Below are positions 1 to 6,254 of a stretch of DNA of 7,820 nt, piece by piece (within the stretch, counting starts at the first letter, position 1; each line of letters begins with the position of its first letter). This DNA comes from an uncultured Clostridia bacterium. Its GTDB lineage: Bacteria; Bacillota; Clostridia; Oscillospirales; Acutalibacteraceae. The position numbers were made by a program, and so were the translations under genes. The notes beneath the pieces were generated by a model that was not told the DNA's origin, did no database searches, and was given only the letters and a program-made list of their open reading frames with translations. Where the stretch lies: contig CAMFPJ010000067.1 in the NCBI GenBank assembly GCA_945971755.1, positions 1-7,820 on the forward strand, given 5' to 3'.

Positions 1-12
1 GACTGCTCTTTT

Positions 13-177
13 TTATTTGTTCACATAATTTTCCATTCCCATTTTTTCGGTTAAATCGCCAAGGCTTTTGTCGTACTGTGCTTTTGTAATTGCACCGTGA
101 GAAAGGAATGTGTCAAGCAATTCTTTTTGACTTAAAAAGAGTTTTACCTTCTTTTCGTCCGCTGTTTTTTCTGCCAT
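13..177 (-). CDS. Small uncharacterised protein (54 aa), last gene of the ara operon, SHOCT-like helical hairpin
   Basis: I cannot assign a function. The ATG at 177-175 is chosen because an AAGGG ribosome binding site at 190-186 lies 8 nt upstream and the gene then starts 4 nt after the araD stop. A longer reading from 243 would overlap araD by about 60 bases and has no support. The 54-residue product is soluble-looking and charged, with no cysteine, signal peptide or membrane segment. After a lysine-rich N-terminus come two predicted short helices, residues 13-28 (LFLSQKELLDTFLSHG) and 31-47, joined at GAIT. The arrangement 'leucine helix, G-[AI]-I-T/S, A-Q-Y/F helix' is like the short SHOCT-type domain found at the ends of many bacterial proteins. 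I have the impression that similar small proteins occur in other Clostridia. It is probably co-transcribed with araBAD, but nothing in the sequence ties it to arabinose use. Confidence 0.7.
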   Translation of the reverse strand: MAEKTADEKKVKLFLSQKELLDTFLSHGAITKAQYDKSLGDLTEKMGMENYVNK

Positions 178-181
178 ACCG

Positions 182-880
182 TTAACCCTTTTTCTGCCCG
201 TAATAAGCGTTGGCTCCGTGCTTGCGAAGATAGTGCTTATCAAGAAGTTCCTGTTGCATGGGCGGAATTTCAGGATTCATCATAAGATTATGCCAAGCCA
301 TAAACGCAAGTTCTTCAAGTACAACCGCATTGTGAACTGCATTCATAGGGTCAGTGCCCCAGCAGAAGGGACCGTGACTGTGAACGAGCACAGACGGAAT
401 GTCATCAGGGTTTTTATCCTTAAATGTTTCGATGATTACATTACCTGTTTCAAGTTCATATCTTCCTGCTATTTCCTCAGGCGTCATTTTACGGGTGCAG
501 GGAATTTCGCCGTAAAAATAGTCGCCGTGAGTGGTACCGAGGGCAGGAATTCCCCTGCCGCTTTGTGCAAAAACCGTTGCCCAGCGAGAGTGTGTATGAA
601 CAATGCCTTTAATATTCGGGAAAGCATTATAAAGCGCCACATGAGTATCAGTATCTGACGACGGGTTTAAGTCCCCCTCAACCTTTTTGCCGGTTTTAAG
701 GTCAACTACAACCATATCCTCACGCTTCATTGTTTCATACTCCACGCCTGACGGTTTAATTACCATTAAACCTTTGTCTCTGTCAACGCCCGAAACATTA
801 CCCCATGTAAATGTAACAAGTCCGTGCTTCGGTAAAAGAAGATTTGATTCAAAAACCTGTTGTTTTAATTCTTCAAGCAT
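182..880 (-). CDS. araD: L-ribulose-5-phosphate 4-epimerase
   Basis: This cytoplasmic, metal-dependent class II aldolase-family enzyme converts L-ribulose 5-phosphate to D-xylulose 5-phosphate, the last step of bacterial L-arabinose breakdown. The 232-residue length matches the E. coli enzyme (231). Visible family marks are GNVSG at 27-31, KPSGV at 42-46, SSDTDTH at 74-80 with the probable acid/base Asp76, the zinc ligands His95 and His97 in VHTHSRWATVFAQ, His169 in VLVHSHGPF as the third ligand, and the C-terminal HGANAYYGQ, where Tyr227 matches the catalytic tyrosine supplied by a neighbouring subunit. The start at 880 has a GGAG site at 890-887 directly after the araA stop, so translation of araA and araD is probably coupled. 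All key residues are present. The related SgbE and UlaF epimerases have the same fold, but the adjacent araA makes AraD the clear choice. Confidence 0.96.
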   Translation of the reverse strand: MLEELKQQVFESNLLLPKHGLVTFTWGNVSGVDRDKGLMVIKPSGVEYETMKREDMVVVDLKTGKKVEGDLNPSSDTDTHVALYNAFPNIKGIVHTHSRWATVFAQSGRGIPALGTTHGDYFYGEIPCTRKMTPEEIAGRYELETGNVIIETFKDKNPDDIPSVLVHSHGPFCWGTDPMNAVHNAVVLEELAFMAWHNLMMNPEIPPMQQELLDKHYLRKHGANAYYGQKKG

Positions 881-890
881 AATTTACTCC

Positions 891-2369
891 TTATTTAAGC
901 TTCCAAGCAACATCAGCAAAGAAAAGTTCTTTTTCAAGGCTTTCCTGTGTTGTGTTTTTATCAATATGGACAAACTCAATATCCATAATCTTTGCGAAAT
1001 CTCTCATCTGCTCTGCCGTTACGTCATGAGTTAGAACTGTATGGTGAGCACCGCCTGCTGTTATCCAGCATTCAAGCCCTGTTTCAAGTGACGGCTCAGC
1101 CTGCCACATAACACGTGCAACGGGAAGGTTGGGCATTTCCATAATCGGTTTTACGCACTCAATATCCTGACAGATAAGGCGGAGTCTGCCACCCATATCA
1201 ATAAGGCTTACAACGATGGCTTTGCCCTCTCTGCCCTCAAAGACAAGCCTTGCGGGGTCTTTTTCATTCATACCGATTCCAAGGTGATGTGTTTCAATTC
1301 GGGGTTTTTCAGAGGCGAGTGACGGACAAACCTCAAGCATGTGAGCGCCGAGGCTGAGCTTTGAGCCTTCGGCAAGATGATAGGTGTAGTCTTCCATAAA
1401 GCTTGTGCCGCCGGTTTTTCCCTCACCCATTGCTTTAATTATTGCGGTCATTGCGGCAACTTTCCAGTCGCCCTCACCGCCGTATCCGTAACCCAAAGCC
1501 ATTAAGTGCTGTGAAGCAAGTCCCGGGAGCTGTTCCATACCGTAAAGGTCTTGAAATGTGTTTGAGAATGCTTTGCAGTTTTCTCTGTCCATCATTTTCT
1601 TAATGGCGATTTCTTCTTTTGCCTGATAACGAATTGCATCTGAATTATCAGTTGCAATTTCATAGTTTTCATTATAAGTTTTAACAAGAGAGTCAATTTC
1701 AGACTCGGTAACATTTGCCATCTCTTTTACAAGGTCACCTACAGCCCAAGTGTTAACCTGCCAGCCGAGCTTTGCCTGAACTAAAACCTTGTCGCCCTCA
1801 GTTACCGCAACCTCACGCATATTGTCACCGAAACGCATAACAGAAAGTTCCTTACTGAATGCAACGCCAACTGCAACACGCATCCAATCGCCGAGTCTTT
1901 CACGAACGTTTCTTTCTTTCCAATAACCTGCAATAATCTTGCGTGGCATACGAAGCCTTGCTGCAATAAATCCGTGTTCACGGTCGCCGTGCGCTGCCTG
2001 GTTAAGGTTCATAAAGTCCATGTCAATTTCTTCGTTAGGAATTTCTTTATTGTACTGCGTTGCAAGGTGGCAATAGGGCTTTTGCAAGTCAGCAAAACCG
2101 TTTATCCACATTTTGCTTGGGCTGAATGTGTGGCACCATGTAATGATACCTGCACATTTTTTATCGTAATTGGCTTCTCTTACAACGTCAGTAATCTCTT
2201 TGTTTGTTTTTGCAGTAACTTTATAAACAATTTTGCAAGGAAGTGTGCCGCTTGCATTTAACTCGTCCGTCATTTCTTTAGCTCTTTGTGCCACTGTTTC
2301 GAGGACCTCGGGGCCATATAAGAACTGACTGCCTACTACAAACCAAAACTCATAATCTTTAAGCGCCAT
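891..2369 (-). CDS. araA: L-arabinose isomerase
   Basis: AraA interconverts L-arabinose and L-ribulose in the cytoplasm, using a divalent metal (usually Mn2+) in a hexameric enzyme. The 492-residue length fits the family (about 495-500). The N-terminus (EFWFVVGSQFLYGPEVLE, residues 7-24) is the family signature. The four metal or catalytic positions are all visible: Glu299 in GYGYGGEGDWK, Glu326 in SFMEDYTYH, His343 in LGAHMLEVCPS, and His442/His443 in GGAHHTVLTHD. The gene starts 12 nt after the kinase stop codon, with a GGAG site at 2380-2377 that abuts that stop (TAAAGGAG). A gap of 10 nt separates its own stop from araD. Nothing is truncated or missing. The enzyme can often also isomerise D-galactose slowly, but the operon shows that arabinose is the physiological substrate. 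Confidence 0.97.
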   Translation of the reverse strand: MALKDYEFWFVVGSQFLYGPEVLETVAQRAKEMTDELNASGTLPCKIVYKVTAKTNKEITDVVREANYDKKCAGIITWCHTFSPSKMWINGFADLQKPYCHLATQYNKEIPNEEIDMDFMNLNQAAHGDREHGFIAARLRMPRKIIAGYWKERNVRERLGDWMRVAVGVAFSKELSVMRFGDNMREVAVTEGDKVLVQAKLGWQVNTWAVGDLVKEMANVTESEIDSLVKTYNENYEIATDNSDAIRYQAKEEIAIKKMMDRENCKAFSNTFQDLYGMEQLPGLASQHLMALGYGYGGEGDWKVAAMTAIIKAMGEGKTGGTSFMEDYTYHLAEGSKLSLGAHMLEVCPSLASEKPRIETHHLGIGMNEKDPARLVFEGREGKAIVVSLIDMGGRLRLICQDIECVKPIMEMPNLPVARVMWQAEPSLETGLECWITAGGAHHTVLTHDVTAEQMRDFAKIMDIEFVHIDKNTTQESLEKELFFADVAWKLK

Positions 2370-2381
2370 AATTTTTCTCCT

Positions 2382-3971
2382 TTATCTTATTGTTTCTGCC
2401 GCCTTGCGCTCTGCCTCAAGACCGGCAACATATTTTTTCATAAATTCATTAAAGCCGAGAACATCTGAATTTTCAGGCTCTATTACACTTTTTTCAGCAT
2501 CCTTGAAAACCTCGTTTTCGAGATATTCGGGAAGTGTTTCCTTGTGGTTACCGCCTGCAAATTCGGCAAGCACGGCAATACCCCACGCGCCGCCCTCTGC
2601 GGCAGTTTTCATAACTGCTATCGGTGCTTTCATTGCGGCTGCCATAAGGCGTTGACCCACTTTCGGAGTTTTGAAAAGACCGCCGTGACCTGTAAGGCAA
2701 TCAATTTGCACATTCTCTTTTTCACTCAAAATGTCGTTACCGTATTTTAACGAAGCCATTGCAGAGAAAAGTTCTGCTCTCATTAAATTTGCAAGGCTGA
2801 ATTTGGCATCAGGAGTGCGGACAAGCATAGGTCTGCCCTCTTCAACGTCTGTTACAGGCTCGCCCGAGAAGAAGTTGTACGCTACAACTCCGCCGCAGTC
2901 ACTGTCACCCTCAAGTGCCGTTTCATAAAGCTTATCATAAAGGTCGGGCTTTTTAATATCAAGTCCAAATGACTTTGCAAATTCGTTAAAAATTCTTACC
3001 CAAGCGTCAATCTCTGACGAACAGTTATTACAATGTACCATTGCAACCGGTGCGCCTGACGGCGTTGTTACCATATCAATCTTTGAATAAACGCCCGAAA
3101 GTGCTTTTTCGAGAACTACCATTGAAAAAACGGAAGTACCTGCTGAAATATTGCCCGTTCTCGGTAAAACTGCGTTTGTTGCAACCATACCCGTGCCTGC
3201 GTCACCCTCGGGAGGGCATACAACCGCGCCGCCTTTAAGTGTACCGGTAATGTCAAGTAGTTTTGCGCCCTCATCGGTTAAAGTTGCGCCTCTGTCACCT
3301 GCCAAAAGAACCTTCGGAAGGATGTCACGAATATTCCAAGGCATAGCGGCAACAGACGGAATGGCAGAGAATTTTTTAAGCATTGTTTCGTCATAATCGA
3401 GCTTTTCACTGTCAATGGGAAACATTCCCGATGCCTCACCGATACCGAGTGTTTTTTCCCCTGTTAAGCGCCAATGAACATAGCCCGCAAGTGTTGTTAA
3501 AAATGCAATATCTTTAATGTGGCTTTCATTATTGAGAATTGCCTGATACAAATGGGCAATACTCCACCTTTGCGGAATATTGAAATTGAAAAGTTCGGTA
3601 AGCTCTGAGGCGCCTTTTCCGGTTATTGTATTTCTCCAAGTCCTGAAAGGAGTTAAAAGCTCGCCGTTTTTGTCAAAAGGTAAATAACCGTGCATCATAG
3701 CAGAAAAGCCTGCCGCACGAAGATTTACGATTTTTGTATTATATTTTTCTTTCACTTCTTTGGCAAGACACGAATAAGCATCTTGAAGCCCTACCCAAAC
3801 GTCTTCTAAAGAATAGGTCCAAATGCCGTCAATCAGTTTGTTTTCCCAGGTGTGGTCTCCTGCGGCCAAAACAGTTGTGTCAGGAGCAATCAACACTGCT
3901 TTTATACGGGTTGAACCAAGCTCAATGCCCAAAGACGCGTAACCGCTTTCAATAATTTCCCTATTTGTCAT
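2382..3971 (-). CDS. araB: FGGY-family carbohydrate kinase, probable L-ribulokinase
   Basis: By context this kinase phosphorylates L-ribulose to L-ribulose 5-phosphate, the step between AraA and AraD. The 529 residues carry the two actin-like FGGY domains. The phosphate-1 motif is LGIELGSTRIKAVL at 14-27, the candidate catalytic base is Asp257 in EGDAGTG, a glycine-rich stretch TGHGGLFKTPKVGQ lies at 427-440, and an adenosine-binding type stretch GGAWGIAVLAEFAGG lies at 460-474. It is shorter than the E. coli AraB class (about 560) and has Glu17 where most FGGY kinases have Asp in the first phosphate motif, so it belongs to a divergent subgroup. The substrate is therefore inferred from operon position, not from a motif. 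The start at 3971 has an AGGTGG site at 3981-3976 with a tight 4-nt spacer. A xylulokinase-like activity is possible but less likely, since no xylose isomerase is nearby. Confidence 0.88.
   Translation of the reverse strand: MTNREIIESGYASLGIELGSTRIKAVLIAPDTTVLAAGDHTWENKLIDGIWTYSLEDVWVGLQDAYSCLAKEVKEKYNTKIVNLRAAGFSAMMHGYLPFDKNGELLTPFRTWRNTITGKGASELTELFNFNIPQRWSIAHLYQAILNNESHIKDIAFLTTLAGYVHWRLTGEKTLGIGEASGMFPIDSEKLDYDETMLKKFSAIPSVAAMPWNIRDILPKVLLAGDRGATLTDEGAKLLDITGTLKGGAVVCPPEGDAGTGMVATNAVLPRTGNISAGTSVFSMVVLEKALSGVYSKIDMVTTPSGAPVAMVHCNNCSSEIDAWVRIFNEFAKSFGLDIKKPDLYDKLYETALEGDSDCGGVVAYNFFSGEPVTDVEEGRPMLVRTPDAKFSLANLMRAELFSAMASLKYGNDILSEKENVQIDCLTGHGGLFKTPKVGQRLMAAAMKAPIAVMKTAAEGGAWGIAVLAEFAGGNHKETLPEYLENEVFKDAEKSVIEPENSDVLGFNEFMKKYVAGLEAERKAAETIR
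3938..3952 (-). promoter_or_regulatory. Candidate cre (CcpA catabolite-repression) site in the 5' coding region of araB
   Basis: Read on the minus strand the site is TTGAAAGCGGTTACG. It agrees with the cre consensus WTGNAANCGNWNNCW at every position but the last. It lies at codons 7-12 of the kinase gene, about 45-60 nt downstream of the predicted transcription start. Cre sites inside early coding sequence are known in Bacillus sugar operons, where bound CcpA blocks elongation. The match could be chance in coding sequence, and the centre (GCGG) is not the favoured form. Confidence 0.4.
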
Positions 3972-4004
3972 TTTTCCACCTGCTTACAAAATATTACATT
4001 AAAC

Positions 4005-4033
4005 ATTATATCTTGTTTCTTTCTAAATTTCAA
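4005..4033 (-). promoter_or_regulatory. Sigma-A promoter of the araBAD operon
   Basis: On the minus strand a -35 box TTGAAA (4033-4028) and a perfect -10 box TATAAT (4010-4005) are separated by exactly 17 nt. Transcription should start near 3998, leaving a short leader of about 27 nt before the araB start. The -35 box begins 3 nt beyond the U-tract of the prmA terminator, so there is no room for an upstream activator site outside the terminator. I see no Bacillus-type AraR palindrome here. A short direct repeat, TAATGT spaced by 7 nt (4008-3996), overlaps the -10 box and start site, but its meaning is unclear. Confidence 0.85.
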
Positions 4034-4036
4034 TAT

Positions 4037-4063
4037 AAAAAACGGCAGGTAAAATCCTGCCGT
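4037..4063 (-). terminator. Intrinsic terminator after prmA
   Basis: A perfect 8-bp inverted repeat (ACGGCAGG at 4063-4056, CCTGCCGT at 4049-4042 as read on the minus strand) encloses a 6-nt loop and runs into six Ts (4042-4037). It starts 12 nt after the prmA stop codon. On the plus strand no T-tract follows, so it works for minus-strand transcripts only. It separates prmA from the arabinose operon. Confidence 0.92.
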
Positions 4064-4075
4064 CAAAAAGTTTAT

Positions 4076-5002
4076 TTATTTTTTCTTACAAACAAAGCAA
4101 AGCCAGCCGCCGTCTTCATGGCGTTCTATTATCTCAAACCCATTTGCTTCAAATGCACTTGCCACCTCTTCTTCACGAGGGGCAATTATGCCCGATGTGA
4201 TGAAAACTGCGTCATCATTCATAAATTCACCGACCTGACTTGTGAAGAGAATGATGATATCAGCAACAATGTTTGCAACCACAACGTCAAACTTACCTGT
4301 AACTTTATCAACAAGGTTGCCTTGCAAAACCTTATATTTAGGCTCTGTAAAGCCGTTTGTTTCGCCGTTTTCCCTTGCAGTTTTTACTGCTAATGCGTCA
4401 ATGTCAACACCGACTGCACTCTCTGCGCCGAAAAGGAGTGATGCAACCGAAAGAATACCGCTTCCGCAACCGCAGTCAAGAACTTTTTCACCGCCCTTGA
4501 CATAATTTTCAAGCGTTTTAAGGCAAAGTCTTGTGGTATTGTGAGTACCTGAACCGAAAGCAAGACCCGGTTCAATAGAAAGAACCGCCCTGCCGTCCGC
4601 ATCATAATCGTCTATCCAAAGAGGCCGTATTAAAAGCCTTTCACCTATTTTCATCGGTTTGAAATATTCTTTCCAGTTGTTTTCCCAATCTTCGTTTCTG
4701 CAAGCGCTATGCTCAATTGAATGTTCTATTCCCTCTGCAGTAAAACGCTCACGAAGAAAAGAAATTGCCTCATTATAATTCTCTTCGGGGGAAATGTATA
4801 TGTGAACAAATCCTACGGTTCTGTCTTTTGCCAAAAGGTCTTCGTCGATAATGTCAATGTTGGCAATTTCCAAAGTTTCCTCTTCAAGTGTGCGATAATC
4901 TTCAATATAAATACCGTAAGGCACTGCCATACTCGCAATATCGGAAGCCTTGTCAATATCGTCAGCATTTATTTTGATTTTAATTTCGGTCCAATCAGCC
5001 AT
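4076..5002 (-). CDS. prmA: Ribosomal protein L11 methyltransferase
   Basis: PrmA uses S-adenosylmethionine to trimethylate several amino groups of ribosomal protein L11. The 308-residue product has the PrmA layout. An N-terminal substrate-recognition domain covers roughly residues 1-100. The linker motif WENNWKEYFKPMKIGERLLIRPLW lies at 106-129. The signature EPGLAFGSGTHNTTRLCL at 144-161 follows (E144, where many members have Asp). The class I methyltransferase SAM motif VLDCGCGSGILS lies at 174-185, and VVANIVADIIILF at 241-253 is the post-motif in the active site. The start at 5002 has a perfect AGGAGG (5013-5008) with a 5-nt spacer. That site lies only 4 nt below the U-tract of the rplS terminator and no separate promoter fits in the gap, so expression probably depends on read-through from rplS. 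In many Firmicutes prmA instead sits beside dnaJ and rsmE; neither is here. Confidence 0.95.
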   Translation of the reverse strand: MADWTEIKIKINADDIDKASDIASMAVPYGIYIEDYRTLEEETLEIANIDIIDEDLLAKDRTVGFVHIYISPEENYNEAISFLRERFTAEGIEHSIEHSACRNEDWENNWKEYFKPMKIGERLLIRPLWIDDYDADGRAVLSIEPGLAFGSGTHNTTRLCLKTLENYVKGGEKVLDCGCGSGILSVASLLFGAESAVGVDIDALAVKTARENGETNGFTEPKYKVLQGNLVDKVTGKFDVVVANIVADIIILFTSQVGEFMNDDAVFITSGIIAPREEEVASAFEANGFEIIERHEDGGWLCFVCKKK

Positions 5003-5017
5003 TTTATCCTCCTAAAC

Positions 5018-5042
5018 AAAAAGCAGAGGAAAACCTCTGCTT
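5018..5042 (-). terminator. Intrinsic terminator between rplS and prmA
   Basis: On the minus strand AAGCAGAGG (5042-5034), a TTTT loop, and CCTCTGCTT (5029-5021) form a perfect 9-bp stem, followed by a T-rich run (5022-5018, then G, then TTT). It ends rplS transcripts 22 nt after the rplS stop. Only 4 nt separate the five-T run from the AGGAGG of prmA, so it can act as a partial terminator that lowers prmA relative to rplS. Confidence 0.88.
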
Positions 5043-5064
5043 GTCGTTTGCATTTTCGCTTTTG

Positions 5065-5406
5065 TCAGATTTGTTCCTTAACTTTAGCTGCCTTACCAAC
5101 TCTGTCGCGAAGGTAATAAAGCTTGCTTCTGCGAACACGACCATGTCTGACAAGTTCAACTTTTGCAACGTTAGGTGAATTAACGGGGAACACTCTTTCA
5201 ATGCCAACGCCGTAAGAAACACGACGAACTGTGAATGTTTCAGAAACTCCGCTGCCTTTCATTGCAATAACGGTTCCTTCGAAAACCTGAATTCTTTCTC
5301 TTGAACCTTCAACGATTTTTACATGAACTTTGATAACGTCACCGATTTTGATTTCGGGCTTATCTTCTTTGATCATGCCTTCTGTGATAACTTTTAATGC
5401 GTCCAT
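5065..5406 (-). CDS. rplS: 50S ribosomal protein L19
   Basis: L19 is a small protein of the large ribosomal subunit, located at the interface with the 30S subunit. The 113 residues match the family length (about 114-118) and are recognisable throughout: IKIGDVIKVHVKIVEGSRER (19-38), IQVFEGTVIA (39-48), the central signature GSGVSETFTVRRVSYGVGIE (51-70), and VRRSKLYYLRDRVGKAAKVKE (91-111). The start at 5406 has GGAGG at 5417-5413, 6 nt upstream. The gene has its own promoter and a leader of about 98 nt. In many bacteria rplS follows trmD in the rpsP-rimM-trmD cluster. Here it stands alone between the radical SAM pair and prmA. Confidence 0.98.
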   Translation of the reverse strand: MDALKVITEGMIKEDKPEIKIGDVIKVHVKIVEGSRERIQVFEGTVIAMKGSGVSETFTVRRVSYGVGIERVFPVNSPNVAKVELVRHGRVRRSKLYYLRDRVGKAAKVKEQI

Positions 5407-5504
5407 AACTAACCTCCGTAAAAATTTTCAAGCGTTCGTACAACAAAATCCTGCAGAGGACCACCCGAGATTATAAGTTATTTCGTGACTTGTGTCACAA
5501 ATGC
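5407..5504 (-). ncRNA. Structured 5' leader of rplS, candidate L19 autoregulatory leader
   Basis: The predicted start near 5504 gives a leader of about 98 nt, long for a constitutive ribosomal gene. Near its 5' end TTTGTGAC (5501-5494) and GTCACGAA (5489-5482) form an 8-bp stem with one G-U pair and an ACAA loop. Further down, TCCT (5460-5457) and AGGA (5452-5449) can form a small hairpin. Alternatively CCTCTG (5459-5454) can pair with CGGAGG (5418-5413), the rplS ribosome binding site. Leaders before rplS are known in Firmicutes (the Rfam L19 leader), but I cannot confirm by eye that this one fits that model. Confidence 0.45.
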
Positions 5505-5510
5505 TCAAAT

Positions 5511-5539
5511 ATAATACCACAAAGAAAATATAAATGCAA
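5511..5539 (-). promoter_or_regulatory. Sigma-A promoter of rplS (extended -10)
   Basis: On the minus strand TTGCAT (5539-5534) and TATTAT (5516-5511) are 17 nt apart, and a TG one base before the -10 box (5519-5518) makes it an extended -10 promoter. A start near 5504 is expected. It lies within 60 nt of the end of the DUF2344 gene, where I see no convincing terminator, so read-through from the radical SAM genes could add to rplS transcription. Confidence 0.82.
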
Positions 5540-5570
5540 GCATTTTTTGAAAAGTTTTAGCGTAACAGGT

Positions 5571-6254
5571 TTATTCCCACTCCTTAAGGTCGGAAGTATA
5601 TGATTTAAGCTTCAAAATGTCAACTGCATCAGCGTCAGTTTCGCTGCCCTCAATAATTTTACCTATTAAAAGTGACGGGTTAATGTTATTCTGCATACCT
5701 GAAGACAGTGTAATATTGAGAACAACTTTTTCATTTTCACTCTCTAAAGAATAACGCAAAATTTTACCCTTAACATCTACCTGCTTTTCGACCTTTTCTC
5801 TTCCCTGCTTAACCTTTTTCATTACGGTGATTTCGTCACCTTCAAAAATACTCTCGGCACGAGAAATCAGGTTTTTATCAGGGTTATTGAAAATAATTTT
5901 ATAATCTGCCCATGCGATTTCCTGCGGAGTTAAAACGGGAATTGCGATTTTTGAAACGTGAATATCAGGCGGTAAAGCATTATCAAGGCGAACAGCAAGT
6001 TCTTCCAAATCTTCCTCCTGCATAAGCCTTATATCCACAGTTTCGCAGTAACTTTCAACGCCTAATGACAGGGGCATTGCAAATGTTAAAAATGCGTGGG
6101 GGTTAAAACCTTCGGTGAACCAAATCGGAATTTTTGCCCTTTTGATTGCCCTTGTGAAACAATGAACCGTGTCAAGATGCGAAATAAACTTTGCCATTCC
6201 GGTTTTCTCATAGAAAACACGGACATCAGAGTGCCAACTAATTGGTTCTGGCAT
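5571..6254 (-). CDS. TIGR03936/DUF2344 family radical SAM-linked protein
   Basis: The 227-residue product is the usual companion of the large radical SAM protein encoded just upstream. Its biochemical role is not established. The family signature is in the first 70 residues: VRVFYEKTGMAKFISHLDTV (11-30), RAIKRAKIPIWFTEGFNPHA (35-54), then FAMPLSLGVES (58-68) and ETVDIRL (71-77). The rest is a variable alpha/beta region. The ATG at 6254 is preferred because GGAGGT at 6267-6262 sits 7 nt upstream; a GTG at 6257 would add one residue but leave only 4 nt. The gene overlaps the radical SAM gene by 17 bases, so the two are translationally linked. In some genomes the two families are fused, which supports a shared function, possibly modification of RNA or protein. 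That last point is speculation. Confidence 0.9.
   Translation of the reverse strand: MPEPISWHSDVRVFYEKTGMAKFISHLDTVHCFTRAIKRAKIPIWFTEGFNPHAFLTFAMPLSLGVESYCETVDIRLMQEEDLEELAVRLDNALPPDIHVSKIAIPVLTPQEIAWADYKIIFNNPDKNLISRAESIFEGDEITVMKKVKQGREKVEKQVDVKGKILRYSLESENEKVVLNITLSSGMQNNINPSLLIGKIIEGSETDADAVDILKLKSYTSDLKEWE

Noticed and set aside
1..12. GAGCAGTC on the minus strand after the small gene as the first arm of a terminator
   Set aside because: The second arm would lie outside the window, so nothing can be shown.
178..243. N-terminal extension of the small protein reading from 243
   Set aside because: It would overlap araD by about 60 bases and has no ribosome binding site, whereas the ATG at 177 has one at the right distance.
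218..658. Plus-strand open frame antisense to araD
   Set aside because: It lies wholly opposite a conserved enzyme gene and shows no recognisable protein features; the same holds for the other plus-strand frames opposite araA, the kinase and the radical SAM gene.
3996..4008. Direct repeat TAATGT spaced 7 nt over the ara -10 region
   Set aside because: It is short and AT-rich, and part of it is explained by the TATAAT box. There is not enough to call it a regulator site.
3965..4393. Plus-strand open frame of 142 codons opposite the ara promoter and the end of prmA
   Set aside because: It runs antisense to a clear gene, a terminator and a promoter, is rich in Cys, Phe and Lys without any family likeness, and has no ribosome binding site of note.
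5532..5545. Palindrome AAATGC-TT-GCATTT as a terminator of the radical SAM operon or an operator
   Set aside because: The stem is AT-rich with a 2-nt centre and overlaps the -35 box of rplS. It is too weak for a terminator, and one copy is not enough to call an operator.
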